From: Cuneatibacter sp. NSJ-177
GTDB lineage: Bacteria > Bacillota > Clostridia > Lachnospirales > Lachnospiraceae
NCBI RefSeq assembly: GCF_022867805.1
Contig: NZ_JALIFO010000006.1
Span: forward strand, 806,001-870,000
Length of the DNA stretch: 64,000 nucleotides
Direction: 5' to 3'
In this document: positions 1 to 7,777 of the stretch, piece after piece
Numbering within the stretch: position 1 is the first letter of the stretch
Layout: every line of letters starts with the position of its first letter
Made by a program: the position numbers and the translations under genes
The notes under the pieces: generated by a model
What the model saw: only the letters and a program-made list of their open reading frames with translations
What the model was told of the DNA's origin: nothing
Database searches by the model: none

Positions 1-263
1 TTTGGATAAACCAATTAGAGCGAGGACAAGGCCGCCGCTGGGGAGAATGTGGGGGCAGGAAACTTAGCAATACGATCACTGGGGCGAGGACTTATCCACC
101 TTAGTCGATTAAAGAGAGTGCACGGAATGTGAGACGCCGTTTCATGACAAAGCAGCAGACCGATGCCGGAGATTTCTTCTATAAGACAGGAGGATGCAGA
201 GACTGTATTTTGTAAATGAAAAAACCAAGAGAGTTTTCGTCAATCGGAAGGAAAGGACATTTT
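1..263. other. Left edge, no supportable gene
   Basis: No gene is supported here. Short open frames are broken by stops on both strands. A 27-codon frame opens at the ATG at 194, but the AGGAGG sits directly against that ATG, leaving no ribosome spacer, so it is not called. Confidence 0.5.
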
Positions 264-653
264 ATGAGTGCAGATAATGGAATTTACATACTGGCGGCGA
301 AGGATCAGTACCGGGTGGCCCATGCCCAGGGCATTGACAATATTTACTGGTCTTTTTCAGAAGGATACTGCGGAGACAGGATTGTGCCGACGAGAGCGCT
401 GGAAGTGTGGGGAAATCTGCCCCATACCGGCGATGCAGGGACCGCGATTCAGGTGGCGGAGAGAATCCGGAAAAAGATTCCGGTCTGTGAGTATGGGATC
501 TGCGTCATTCCATTAAAGATGACCTGGAAAGACCTACTGCAAGAAGCCAAAGACTATGCAGGGGAGGAGCTGCGGTATCTGGAAGAAAACGGCTGCTGTT
601 TTGAGGGAAACCGCAGGCTGCTTTGGGATATCCGGCGTGGGAAGATACGTTAA
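264..653 (+). CDS. Hypothetical protein of phage/plasmid-type family
   Basis: A 129-residue soluble protein beginning MSADNGIYIL. No signal peptide or membrane segment is visible. This N-terminus resembles small hypothetical proteins often seen in phage and plasmid contexts, but I cannot assign a function. An ATG at 216 is in frame upstream, but the ATG at 264 is preceded at good spacing by a purine-rich GGAAGGAAAGG, so I chose 264. The protein contains an aromatic segment (IYWSFSEGYCGDR) and a basic C-terminus. It is convergent with the DUF1836 gene, and the two stop codons are only about 22 bases apart. It could be a leftover of a mobile element lying to the left of the window. Confidence 0.6.
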   Translation: MSADNGIYILAAKDQYRVAHAQGIDNIYWSFSEGYCGDRIVPTRALEVWGNLPHTGDAGTAIQVAERIRKKIPVCEYGICVIPLKMTWKDLLQEAKDYAGEELRYLEENGCCFEGNRRLLWDIRRGKIR

Positions 654-675
654 AGGCGGCCATTCGGCCGCCCCT

Positions 676-1263
676 TCAATCTTTCATATCGTCGATAATC
701 GTTTCTATCATCTGTTTTTTTAGATAAACATCGAAACCCAGCATACATACCATGGCAAAATTTTGCAGGTATTCCCTGGATTCCTCCGGGACATCCGGGA
801 AGGATTTTTCGGCCAGATTGATTTTTCCGAGAATGTCTTTGTAAAAAGGCCGGAACATCTGGGTTTCCAGGAGAACGATATCCTTATAGATATCTTTCAT
901 GCTGGGCCCTTCTTCCGCGGTGTTGCCGAAGTAGTGCTCATTGAGTGGATTCAGCAAGGTCTGGATATCGTTGATGGATAAAATATTTTTCAGGTAATAA
1001 ATAAAAATTAAAAGAAGAAGGTGTTCCTGGCTGTACTTTTTCTTTTCTGAAGGGGGCAGCAGGTTGTTCTTCGTGTAATTATTGATCATGGTCTTGGTCA
1101 GGATCTTGTCGTCTGGATGGCGTTTGAATTCTTTCAGCTTTTCATCCATAAAAGTAGTGACCTGGTCCATGTAAAGATCGATATTCGGGAGCATGGACGG
1201 CTTGATATAAGCAAGTTTACCGTATTTCTCCAGCAGTTTTTCAAATTCTCTTGAATGCGCCAT
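676..1263 (-). CDS. DUF1836 domain-containing protein
   Basis: A 195-residue protein that matches the Firmicute DUF1836 family: an N-terminal helical part with a segment that looks like a MerR-type helix-turn-helix (around residues 55-75, TMINNYTKNNLLPPSEKKKYSQEH as a discontinuous guide), followed by helices rich in hydrophobic residues. Members are presumed DNA-binding regulators, but no target is known to me. The ATG at 1263 follows a GGAGG about 10 bases upstream. It is transcribed alone on the minus strand, convergent with the small gene to its left. Function beyond the family name is inference. Confidence 0.8.
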   Translation of the reverse strand: MAHSREFEKLLEKYGKLAYIKPSMLPNIDLYMDQVTTFMDEKLKEFKRHPDDKILTKTMINNYTKNNLLPPSEKKKYSQEHLLLLIFIYYLKNILSINDIQTLLNPLNEHYFGNTAEEGPSMKDIYKDIVLLETQMFRPFYKDILGKINLAEKSFPDVPEESREYLQNFAMVCMLGFDVYLKKQMIETIIDDMKD

Positions 1264-1519
1264 TCCTTAGTACCTCCATGTTCCCATTATATAGTAATTA
1301 AAACCAGATTACAAGCTTTTCTTACAGTGAAAGGGAGGTGCAAACCATACCTGTTATCATTCACTATCACAATTCCGCAAGATATTATTGGGCATTTTTG
1401 CACAAATATCCTGAGTCAGATGGCGCGAAACGGTGAGTTTTATTGTTTCTGTGCATTACGAAGCGCGTTGCTGTTCATGGAACTATGTTTTTTCGGGTCC
1501 GTGAATAGTAACTTACAAC
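1264..1519. other. Intergenic, no feature seen
   Basis: This 256-base gap lies between the metallophosphoesterase stop and the DUF1836 start, both on the minus strand. I see no clear terminator or RNA gene in it. Confidence 0.4.
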
Positions 1520-2713
1520 TCAGGGTGTAAAGGTTACATGAATCTCCACGATTTCGCTGTTGGTTCCCACCCGCATATTGGGTCCCCAGAGTCCGAGACC
1601 GGAGGTTACGATAGAGGTCATGGATTCGACTGTCAGACGGCCATAGGAATTTTCCCACATGGCCTGGATCAGCAAAGTAAACGGCCACAGCTGACCGTCG
1701 TGCGTGTGGCCGGATAAGTCCAAATCCACACCAGCTTCCGCCATCTCGGCGAGATCCCGCGGCTGATGATCCATGGCCAGAACCGGCTTGCTAAGGTCCA
1801 GGTGTTTGGTTAGTTCCGCCGGGGTCAGACGTCCGGAAGTCTCTGTTTTTTTGACGCGGCTCCGGTCCTTTCTCCCGATTAAATAAAACGAATCGTCGAT
1901 GAGCACGGATTCGTCTTCCAGCAGCCGGATCCCGGCCTGGCTTAGAAAATCACGCAGCCGTTCGTCGTTGGTTTTCTTTTTGCCTTGAAAAGTAAAACCC
2001 AGCAAAATGGGCTCGTCTAAGTCGTGATTTCCATAGCAGGCATAGATCCCATAGCGGCTTTGCACTTTTTGGAACAAAGCGATCAGGTGCTCCGGATCCT
2101 GAATGGCACCGTAGTCATTGTCAAAGATATCTCCGGCGATACAAACCAGATCAGCGTCCATGGCGTTGATTTCCTCTACCATTTTTTCTATGTGGTGGAC
2201 TCCGATGCTGTATCCCAAATGAAGGTCAGAGACAAAAGCTATCGTGAGGTCTGAATTGTTTCCTCCGGATTTTGCGATCGCAACATCATACTCTGTATGG
2301 TAGACCGTACCCGCGTGAAACGTGCCGTAGATGCTGACAGCCAGGATTGTGACGGCCAGAGTTCCGCCTGTCAGGGCAAGTACCTTGCGGGATTGCAGGA
2401 ATTCAGGACGGACGAGGTGCGTCTTTTTCAGAATCAGACGTACCGCTTCCAAGATAAGGGAGAGCAGGATAATGTAAAGAAAAACACCGAGCCAGAAATT
2501 ACTGACTCTTTTCATGAAAAATTCATAGGGCGTGGATTCCAGAAAGAAGGCGGCCACCGGGGAGGCTGCGAGACTCCAATAGACCGCCGCGTCCGCGATC
2601 AAAAACCAACGGCCCTGCAGCAGGCGGGTACAGGAACCCATCCATTGGTAGCTCCGTCGGAACAGGTAGTAGCAAAAAAATAGATAGACAGGGAGAATCA
2701 ATATCAGTAACAA
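1520..2713 (-). CDS. Membrane-anchored metallophosphoesterase
   Basis: A 397-residue protein with about four hydrophobic N-terminal segments (residues 1-15, 38-58, 72-95, 112-130) followed by a calcineurin-like phosphoesterase domain. Metal-binding motifs are all present in order: DLHLG (163-167), GDIFDN (194-199), GNHD (228-231), DHQP (315-318) and GHTHDGQ (335-341). The layout matches YkuE/YaeI-like enzymes that hydrolyse phosphate esters at the membrane; the substrate is unknown. The start codon is TTG, supported by an AGGAAGAAGG about 7 bases upstream. The gene is divergent from pspA across a 331-base gap and appears monocistronic. Confidence 0.88.
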   Translation of the reverse strand: MLLILILPVYLFFCYYLFRRSYQWMGSCTRLLQGRWFLIADAAVYWSLAASPVAAFFLESTPYEFFMKRVSNFWLGVFLYIILLSLILEAVRLILKKTHLVRPEFLQSRKVLALTGGTLAVTILAVSIYGTFHAGTVYHTEYDVAIAKSGGNNSDLTIAFVSDLHLGYSIGVHHIEKMVEEINAMDADLVCIAGDIFDNDYGAIQDPEHLIALFQKVQSRYGIYACYGNHDLDEPILLGFTFQGKKKTNDERLRDFLSQAGIRLLEDESVLIDDSFYLIGRKDRSRVKKTETSGRLTPAELTKHLDLSKPVLAMDHQPRDLAEMAEAGVDLDLSGHTHDGQLWPFTLLIQAMWENSYGRLTVESMTSIVTSGLGLWGPNMRVGTNSEIVEIHVTFTP

Positions 2714-2976
2714 TTTTATTCCTTCTTCCTAATACAATATTTTATGGTTCCAGCGTCTGACAGCCAGTCAGTCTCTTTTATGTTTCACTTGTTTTATAGC
2801 TGCCAAATCGATTCAATGGCGAGGCTGTTTCGGCTGGCGCTCGGATCAATCGTTACAGGGAGTTTCCTCGATCCGTAACAGGGAAGCTTCCGGGCGCGCT
2901 GCCTGACGATATTATATCATAGCAACTTTGGAACCGCAATCATAGGGAGAAATCAAACTTTTGTCGGAAAGAACCA
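2714..2976. other. Divergent intergenic region with imperfect direct repeat
   Basis: This gap separates the divergent metallophosphoesterase and pspA genes. It holds two related blocks, at about 2849-2869 and 2871-2890, each containing GATC, then a GTTACAGGGA or GTAACAGGGA core and a TTCC end. The blocks could be regulator sites or a decayed structure. No RNA family is recognised. Confidence 0.35.
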
Positions 2977-3005
2977 TGGACAGCGAATCTGGAATATGAT
3001 ATGAT
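2977..3005 (+). promoter_or_regulatory. Probable sigma-A promoter of pspA
   Basis: TGGACA at 2977-2982 and TATGAT at 3000-3005 are separated by 17 bases, 40 bases before the pspA ATG. The -10 overlaps a TATGATCATA palindrome. The assignment is by pattern only. Confidence 0.6.
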
Positions 3006-3044
3006 CATAGACAAAAGGTTTCATACCACAGGAGGGATAGAGCG

Positions 3045-3728
3045 ATGGGAATCATTCAAAGATTTTCCGACATTATGTCGGCCAATATTAACGCTTTGTT
3101 AGATAAGATGGAAGACCCTTCCAAGATGATTGATCAGTATCTGAGAAATCTGGAGAGTGATCTGGGAAAGGTAAAGGCAGAGACGGCTTCGGTTATGGCG
3201 GAGGAGACCCGTTCGAAGCGGGCTCTGGACGACTGTGACAAAGAAATCGCGAAGATGCAGACTTACGCGGAAAAAGCGATCATGGCCGGAAACGACGCGG
3301 ATGCCAGGAAGTTCCTGGAGAAGAAGAGCCAGCTGACGGAGACCAGGGCAAACCTGGCGCAGACCTATGCGGCAGCAGCCGATAACGCGGCTAAGATGCG
3401 TCAGATGCACGATAAGCTTTGCAAGGATATCGCTGCGCTGAACGCAAGAAAAGATTCGATCAAGGCTAAGATTGCGGTGGCAAAGACTCAGGAGAAGATC
3501 AACAAGATCGGGGCCAGCGTGGCGGGAAGCCAGGAGAATATGTCCGCATTTGACCGGATGGAGGCAAAGGCCAATCGGATGTTGGATGAGGCCAATGCGA
3601 TGTCGGAGCTGAACCAGACCGCGTCGGATCCGGATGGCATTGACGCGCTGGCAGAAAAATACGATTCCGCGCCGGCTTCAGCTGTGGATGATGAACTTGC
3701 CGCATTAAAAGCAAAGTTGGGGAAATAA
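3045..3728 (+). CDS. pspA: PspA/IM30 family phage-shock protein
   Basis: A 227-residue, almost wholly alpha-helical protein beginning MGIIQRFSDIMSANINALL, the amphipathic N-terminal helix typical of PspA/IM30/Vipp1. Long charged helices follow, as expected for the coiled-coil hairpin that polymerises on stressed membranes. A strong AGGAGGGATAG ribosome site precedes the ATG. The next gene, an SPFH-domain protein, starts only 3 bases after the stop. The pair therefore resembles the YdjF/YdjI membrane-stress module of Bacillus. The C-terminus ends in an acidic-alanine stretch (PASAVDDELAALKAKLGK). Regulation may run from the promoter at 2977-3005; no Psp activator gene is nearby. Confidence 0.92.
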   Translation: MGIIQRFSDIMSANINALLDKMEDPSKMIDQYLRNLESDLGKVKAETASVMAEETRSKRALDDCDKEIAKMQTYAEKAIMAGNDADARKFLEKKSQLTETRANLAQTYAAAADNAAKMRQMHDKLCKDIAALNARKDSIKAKIAVAKTQEKINKIGASVAGSQENMSAFDRMEAKANRMLDEANAMSELNQTASDPDGIDALAEKYDSAPASAVDDELAALKAKLGK

Positions 3729-3731
3729 AGA

Positions 3732-4544
3732 ATGGGATTGTTCGGCGGTTCCTCCGTGATCGAGTGGGAAGAATGTAACAGCGATACGATTTTTTGGAAG
3801 TGGCCGGATACGGAGATCAAGAAGGGCAGCCGCCTGGTGGTCCGGGCCGGACAGGATGCCATTTTCATGGTGGACGGAAAAATCGAGGGGATTTTTCAGG
3901 ATGAGGGCAGTTATGACATAGAGTCAGATATCGTCCCGGTTTTGTCTACACTGAAAAATTTTCGGTTTGGTTTTCGTTCCAGCCTCCGTGCGGAAGTCCT
4001 CTTCGTCAATGTCAAGGATTTTACGGTAAAGTGGGGGACCAGAGGAGCAATCATGATCCCTCTGGACGGACTTCCCGGCGGGCTTCCGATCCGCGCGTTT
4101 GGTACCTTTCAGTGTCGGGTATGCGATTACATCAGCCTGATTGACCAGGTCGCCGGTGTCCGCCAGCTTTATGCGGTCGGCGATGTGAAAGATCGGGTGT
4201 CCGCCTGCCTGGATCCGCTTTTGATGAAGTGGATTGTGCAGGAGGGAAAGGACATCTTTCACCTTCAGGCCAGTTCGGCTGAGATTGCCAAGGGAATCTG
4301 CGAAGACCTGGATATGCAGATGCGGGATATTGGAATTGCCGTTGATGAATTCTACATACAGAATGTATCTTATCCGGAAGATGTGCAGGAGATTGCGAAA
4401 CAGGCGATCAGACAGAACTTTACCGGTTCTGCGCCGGCAGGGGCAAAGCCGGCAGGCGGATCTGCACCGAATTTTTGTCCGAACTGTGGTACGGCGGCAG
4501 GCGGAGCTAATTTTTGCCCAAATTGTGGATATAAGCTGCGTTAA
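3732..4544 (+). CDS. SPFH domain protein with C-terminal zinc ribbons
   Basis: A 270-residue protein with an N-terminal SPFH (band 7-like) fold related to YdjI and a C-terminal pair of CPNCG motifs (FCPNCGTAAGG then FCPNCGYKLR) that should form one treble-clef-like zinc ribbon. Family members partner with PspA in envelope stress, acting at the inner membrane face. Compared with common SPFH/zinc-ribbon proteins of about 330-370 residues, this one is short: the linker between the SPFH part and the ribbon is only about 20 residues (APAGAKPAGGSAPN). It is co-transcribed with pspA, with a 3-base gap. The precise biochemical role is not known. Confidence 0.85.
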   Translation: MGLFGGSSVIEWEECNSDTIFWKWPDTEIKKGSRLVVRAGQDAIFMVDGKIEGIFQDEGSYDIESDIVPVLSTLKNFRFGFRSSLRAEVLFVNVKDFTVKWGTRGAIMIPLDGLPGGLPIRAFGTFQCRVCDYISLIDQVAGVRQLYAVGDVKDRVSACLDPLLMKWIVQEGKDIFHLQASSAEIAKGICEDLDMQMRDIGIAVDEFYIQNVSYPEDVQEIAKQAIRQNFTGSAPAGAKPAGGSAPNFCPNCGTAAGGANFCPNCGYKLR

Positions 4545-4592
4545 GTTTCGATTCATCTGGATTGCGGAGCAAGCATGAGGTCCGCATCTGTT

Positions 4593-4634
4593 CAAAGATA
4601 AGATTCCTCCCAAATGGCAGGGGTCTTATCTTTG
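4593..4634 (+). terminator. Hairpin after pspA-SPFH operon
   Basis: An 11-bp perfect stem (CAAAGATAAGA at 4593-4603 and its complement at 4624-4634) closes a 20-base loop. There is no long T-tract, so termination is plausible but not certain. Confidence 0.5.
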
Positions 4635-4780
4635 TGTACGTTCCTGAATCAAATGGGATGCAGCGGTAATTGGAAGGCCCGGCCTGTCAGAGGACGCTGT
4701 GGAGAATAGGGGACTTTGAAGATCAGGCCGGCATACCCGGTAAATTTTCCGAAAGAAAACGGACATGAAGGAGATATTTC

Positions 4781-7012
4781 ATGAGTACGATTTATGATAC
4801 ATTAAATGAAAAACAACGGGAAGCGGTGTTTGCCACCGAGGGTCCTGTTCTTATACTGGCTGGGGCGGGTTCTGGAAAAACCAGAGCTTTGACGCATCGG
4901 ATTGCTTATCTGATCCATGAAAAACATGTGGCTCCGTGGAACATTTTAGCGATTACTTTCACTAATAAGGCTGCGGAGGAGATGCGGGAGCGTGTCGATG
5001 ACTTGGTGGGGCATGGTGCAAGTCAGGTTTGGGTTTCCACGTTCCATTCCATGTGCGTAAGGATTCTGCGCCGCCATGCAGAGCTTTTGGGCTATACCAA
5101 TAATTTCAGTATTTACGACGGCGACGACCAAAAAACCTTGATGAAGCAAGTGTTGAAAAAGCTGGATGTGGATCCGAAGATTTATAAGGAAAAGGCGATG
5201 CTGGGGCAGATTTCCTCGGCTAAAAATGAGCTGATTTCCTCGGACGCTTTCTATTCCATGGCTGCCGGAGATTTTCGTAAGACACGGGTGGCGGATATCT
5301 ATGCGGAGTATCAGAGCCAGCTGAGAAGCAATAACGCCATGGACTTTGATGATCTGCTGGTGAAGACCGTAGAACTTTTTGAACTGCACAGTGAGATTTT
5401 GTCGGATTATCAAGAACGGTTCCGCTATATCATGGTGGACGAATACCAGGACACCAACACTGCCCAGTTCCGCCTGCTTTCTTTCTTGGCGAGAGCCCAC
5501 AAGAACCTCTGCGTGGTCGGCGACGATGATCAGTCGATCTACAAGTTCCGCGGTGCGAACATCCAGAATATTTTAGACTTTGAGAAAACTTTTCCCGGCG
5601 CGAAGGTGGTCAAGCTGGAGCAAAATTACCGGTCCACGAAAAATATTCTGGAAGTGGCAAATCACGTAATCCGGAATAATCAGGGGCGCAAAGAGAAAGC
5701 GCTCTGGACGGAAAATGAAGAAGGCGTCAAGGTTTCTCTGCGCCAGTATGAGACTGCCTACGATGAGGCGGAAGGGATTGTCCGGGATATTTTGAAGAAC
5801 AAGGAGAAATATCCTTTTGGAAAATGTGCGGTTTTATACCGTACCAATGCCCAGTCCCGTCTGTTGGAAGAAAAATGTGTATCTCACAACCTCCCTTACC
5901 GTTTGGTCGGCGGGGTGAACTTCTATCAGCGAAAGGAAATCAAGGACATTGTTTGTTATCTGAAAACAATCGATAACGGACAGGACGATCTGGCGGTACA
6001 GCGGATCATCAATGTGCCGCGGCGCGGAATCGGGCAGACCAGCATTAACAAGGTGGCGGCTTATGCTGCCGACTATGGTATGAGCTTTTATGACGCTCTG
6101 ACTGAGGCGGAGCGTGTGCCGTCTCTGGGAAAAGCGGCCGGCAAGATTCAGGATTTCATCCATCAGATCCAGACCCTGCGCAGCCAAGCCGAATTTTTGA
6201 CTGTCAAAGATTTGCTGGAAAGCGTGCTGGATTCGACGGGTTACCGGGCGGAGCTGGAGGCAGAAAATACGGTGGAGTCTCAGACCCGTCTGGAGAACTT
6301 GCAGGAGCTGGTCAATAAAGCGGCGGATTTCGGCGATGAGCCAGAGGATGCAGGCGCTTTGGGCCGGTTCCTGGAAGAAGTTGCGCTGGTCGCCGAGGTG
6401 GACAGCTTGGATCCGGAGGAGGAGCGGGTGGTACTTATGACCCTTCACAGCGCAAAGGGACTGGAATTTCCCAGAGTATATCTGAGCGGCATGGAGGATG
6501 GTCTCTTTCCCAGCAGCCTTTCGATCATGTCGGATGACCCGACGGACATTGAAGAGGAGCGGCGTCTTTGCTATGTGGGAATCACGCGTGCCAGAGAGGA
6601 ACTGACGCTGACTGCTGCGAGGCAGAGAATGACGAACGGCGAGACCAGGCTAAGCCGGGTGTCACGCTTTATCGAGGAGATCCCGAAGCAGCTTCTTGCC
6701 GGAGAGGACCGTCCGGTCAAGAAAAAGGACGGAGTGTCGGCTTTGGAGAAGGGACATGGCGGGGCCTACCGGCCGAAGCCTACGGTTTTGACCTCGCAGA
6801 CCACGGCTGCTTATCTGGGAAAACAGTTTACAGTGGAAAAGACCTCCAGCCTGGACTATGGAAAAGGAGACCGGGTGCGTCATGTGAAATTCGGTGAAGG
6901 AACCGTACTGGATGTGGAGAATGGCAAGAGAGATTTTGAGGTGACGGTTCAGTTCGACCGGGCCGGCGTGAAGAAACTGTTTGCCTCTTTTGCCAAATTG
7001 GTGAAAGTGTGA
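4781..7012 (+). CDS. pcrA: ATP-dependent DNA helicase PcrA (UvrD/Rep family)
   Basis: A 743-residue superfamily 1A 3'-5' helicase of normal PcrA length. Motifs seen in order: AGAGSGKT Walker A (27-34), DEYQDT Walker B, GDDDQSIYKFRGA motif III, NYRS motif IV, TLHSAKGLEF motif V, and GITRAR motif VI. The last 50 residues (YGKGDRVRHVKFGEG onward) form the Tudor-like C-terminal domain that contacts RNA polymerase in PcrA. The enzyme acts in nucleotide excision repair, replication-transcription conflict resolution and plasmid rolling-circle replication. The ATG at 4781 follows GAAGGAGA with good spacing. It is monocistronic, or continues weakly into the small acidic gene. Confidence 0.97.
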   Translation: MSTIYDTLNEKQREAVFATEGPVLILAGAGSGKTRALTHRIAYLIHEKHVAPWNILAITFTNKAAEEMRERVDDLVGHGASQVWVSTFHSMCVRILRRHAELLGYTNNFSIYDGDDQKTLMKQVLKKLDVDPKIYKEKAMLGQISSAKNELISSDAFYSMAAGDFRKTRVADIYAEYQSQLRSNNAMDFDDLLVKTVELFELHSEILSDYQERFRYIMVDEYQDTNTAQFRLLSFLARAHKNLCVVGDDDQSIYKFRGANIQNILDFEKTFPGAKVVKLEQNYRSTKNILEVANHVIRNNQGRKEKALWTENEEGVKVSLRQYETAYDEAEGIVRDILKNKEKYPFGKCAVLYRTNAQSRLLEEKCVSHNLPYRLVGGVNFYQRKEIKDIVCYLKTIDNGQDDLAVQRIINVPRRGIGQTSINKVAAYAADYGMSFYDALTEAERVPSLGKAAGKIQDFIHQIQTLRSQAEFLTVKDLLESVLDSTGYRAELEAENTVESQTRLENLQELVNKAADFGDEPEDAGALGRFLEEVALVAEVDSLDPEEERVVLMTLHSAKGLEFPRVYLSGMEDGLFPSSLSIMSDDPTDIEEERRLCYVGITRAREELTLTAARQRMTNGETRLSRVSRFIEEIPKQLLAGEDRPVKKKDGVSALEKGHGGAYRPKPTVLTSQTTAAYLGKQFTVEKTSSLDYGKGDRVRHVKFGEGTVLDVENGKRDFEVTVQFDRAGVKKLFASFAKLVKV

Positions 7013-7160
7013 CGGCGCAAAGGGAAAAAATAAAAAAATTTATAACATTTTTATAGTAAATTTCTCCAAAAGATGGTATACTACTACCATATAAAAGGGA
7101 TTTGATGGAAACACGGATTCCTTTTATAAAATCCAATCCAGGAAAGGGTGAATAAGTACG

Positions 7161-7442
7161 ATGAGTAAAGTTGAAGAGATGCTGGCAGCCAGCAAACTGA
7201 ACAGTCTTTTGCATAAGCAAGAGGAAGATCAGAAAACAAAGCATGTAGTCTGCACGATTCTGACGATCATTGGAATTGTGGCAGCCGTTGCGGCGATTGC
7301 TTACGGCGTGTATCGTTTCTTTATCAAGGACGACTTCGATGACTTTGATGACGATATCTACTTTGATGATGACGATATGGATGAGTTCTTTGAAGATGAT
7401 GACGATGAGTCTGAGGAAAAAGACGATAAGCCTGAAAAGTAA
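7161..7442 (+). CDS. Small membrane protein with Asp/Glu-rich tail
   Basis: A 93-residue protein with a charged N-terminus, one transmembrane segment (about residues 33-55, CTILTIIGIVAAVAAIAYGV) and a tail of about 35 residues made almost only of D, E, F, Y and K (DDFDDFDDDIYFDDDD and so on). By the positive-inside rule the N-terminus should be cytoplasmic, which would put the acidic tail outside. I do not recognise a family. A TATACT at 7077-7082 and an inverted repeat of TATAAAAGG near 7092-7128 lie upstream, with AGGAAAGGGTG as the ribosome site. A strong terminator follows, so it is probably a monocistronic expressed gene. Confidence 0.75.
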   Translation: MSKVEEMLAASKLNSLLHKQEEDQKTKHVVCTILTIIGIVAAVAAIAYGVYRFFIKDDFDDFDDDIYFDDDDMDEFFEDDDDESEEKDDKPEK

Positions 7443-7465
7443 GAACATGGCCAAAATGAGATAGG

Positions 7466-7498
7466 GGCTGCTGCAGAATGTGCAGCAGCCTCTTTTTT
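7466..7498 (+). terminator. Rho-independent terminator
   Basis: A 10-bp perfect stem (GGCTGCTGCA at 7466-7475, complement at 7481-7490) with a 5-base loop is followed by TCTTTTTTAT. The palindromic repeat copy D starts directly at the end of the T-tract. Confidence 0.93.
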
Positions 7499-7644
7499 AT
7501 TCGATAGGAAATTCCTTTGGAATTGCCTATCGAATAAAAAGCGCTCCGCTAAGGAGGCGCAGGGCCGTCCCCTTGGGGCTTCCGTACTAAGGAAAATAAC
7601 CGCTGGCGCAGCGGTGCTCCGGCGGGTGTGCGCAAAGCGCACAC
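7499..7644 (+). repeat. Palindromic intergenic repeat, copy D (diverged subfamily)
   Basis: The copy opens with a 37-base near-perfect palindrome (7499-7535, arms ATTCGATAGG and CCTATCGAAT). An AAAAAGCGCTCCGCTA block, a CCCCTTGGGG block and CGCTGGCGCAGCG follow, and it closes with a hairpin GTGTGCGC-AAA-GCGCACAC (7626-7644). The order of parts matches copies A-C but the sequence differs, and the changes are paired across the stems. It lies directly after the terminator of the small acidic membrane protein gene. Confidence 0.8.
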
Positions 7645-7777
7645 TTGGTTCAATCAAGAGGCGGCAGATAAGAGAAAGGCGGGGGATCTCTGCTTCATCG
7701 TGCGGAAATCATATGATCCGTTGTTTTTATCGTACAGTGAAAAATCGTAATAAAAAGAGTAAGGAGCTTTTATTTTA

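Noticed and set aside
194-277. 27-codon ORF with AGGAGG directly at the ATG
   Set aside because: There is no spacing between the Shine-Dalgarno site and the start, and it overlaps a better supported gene.
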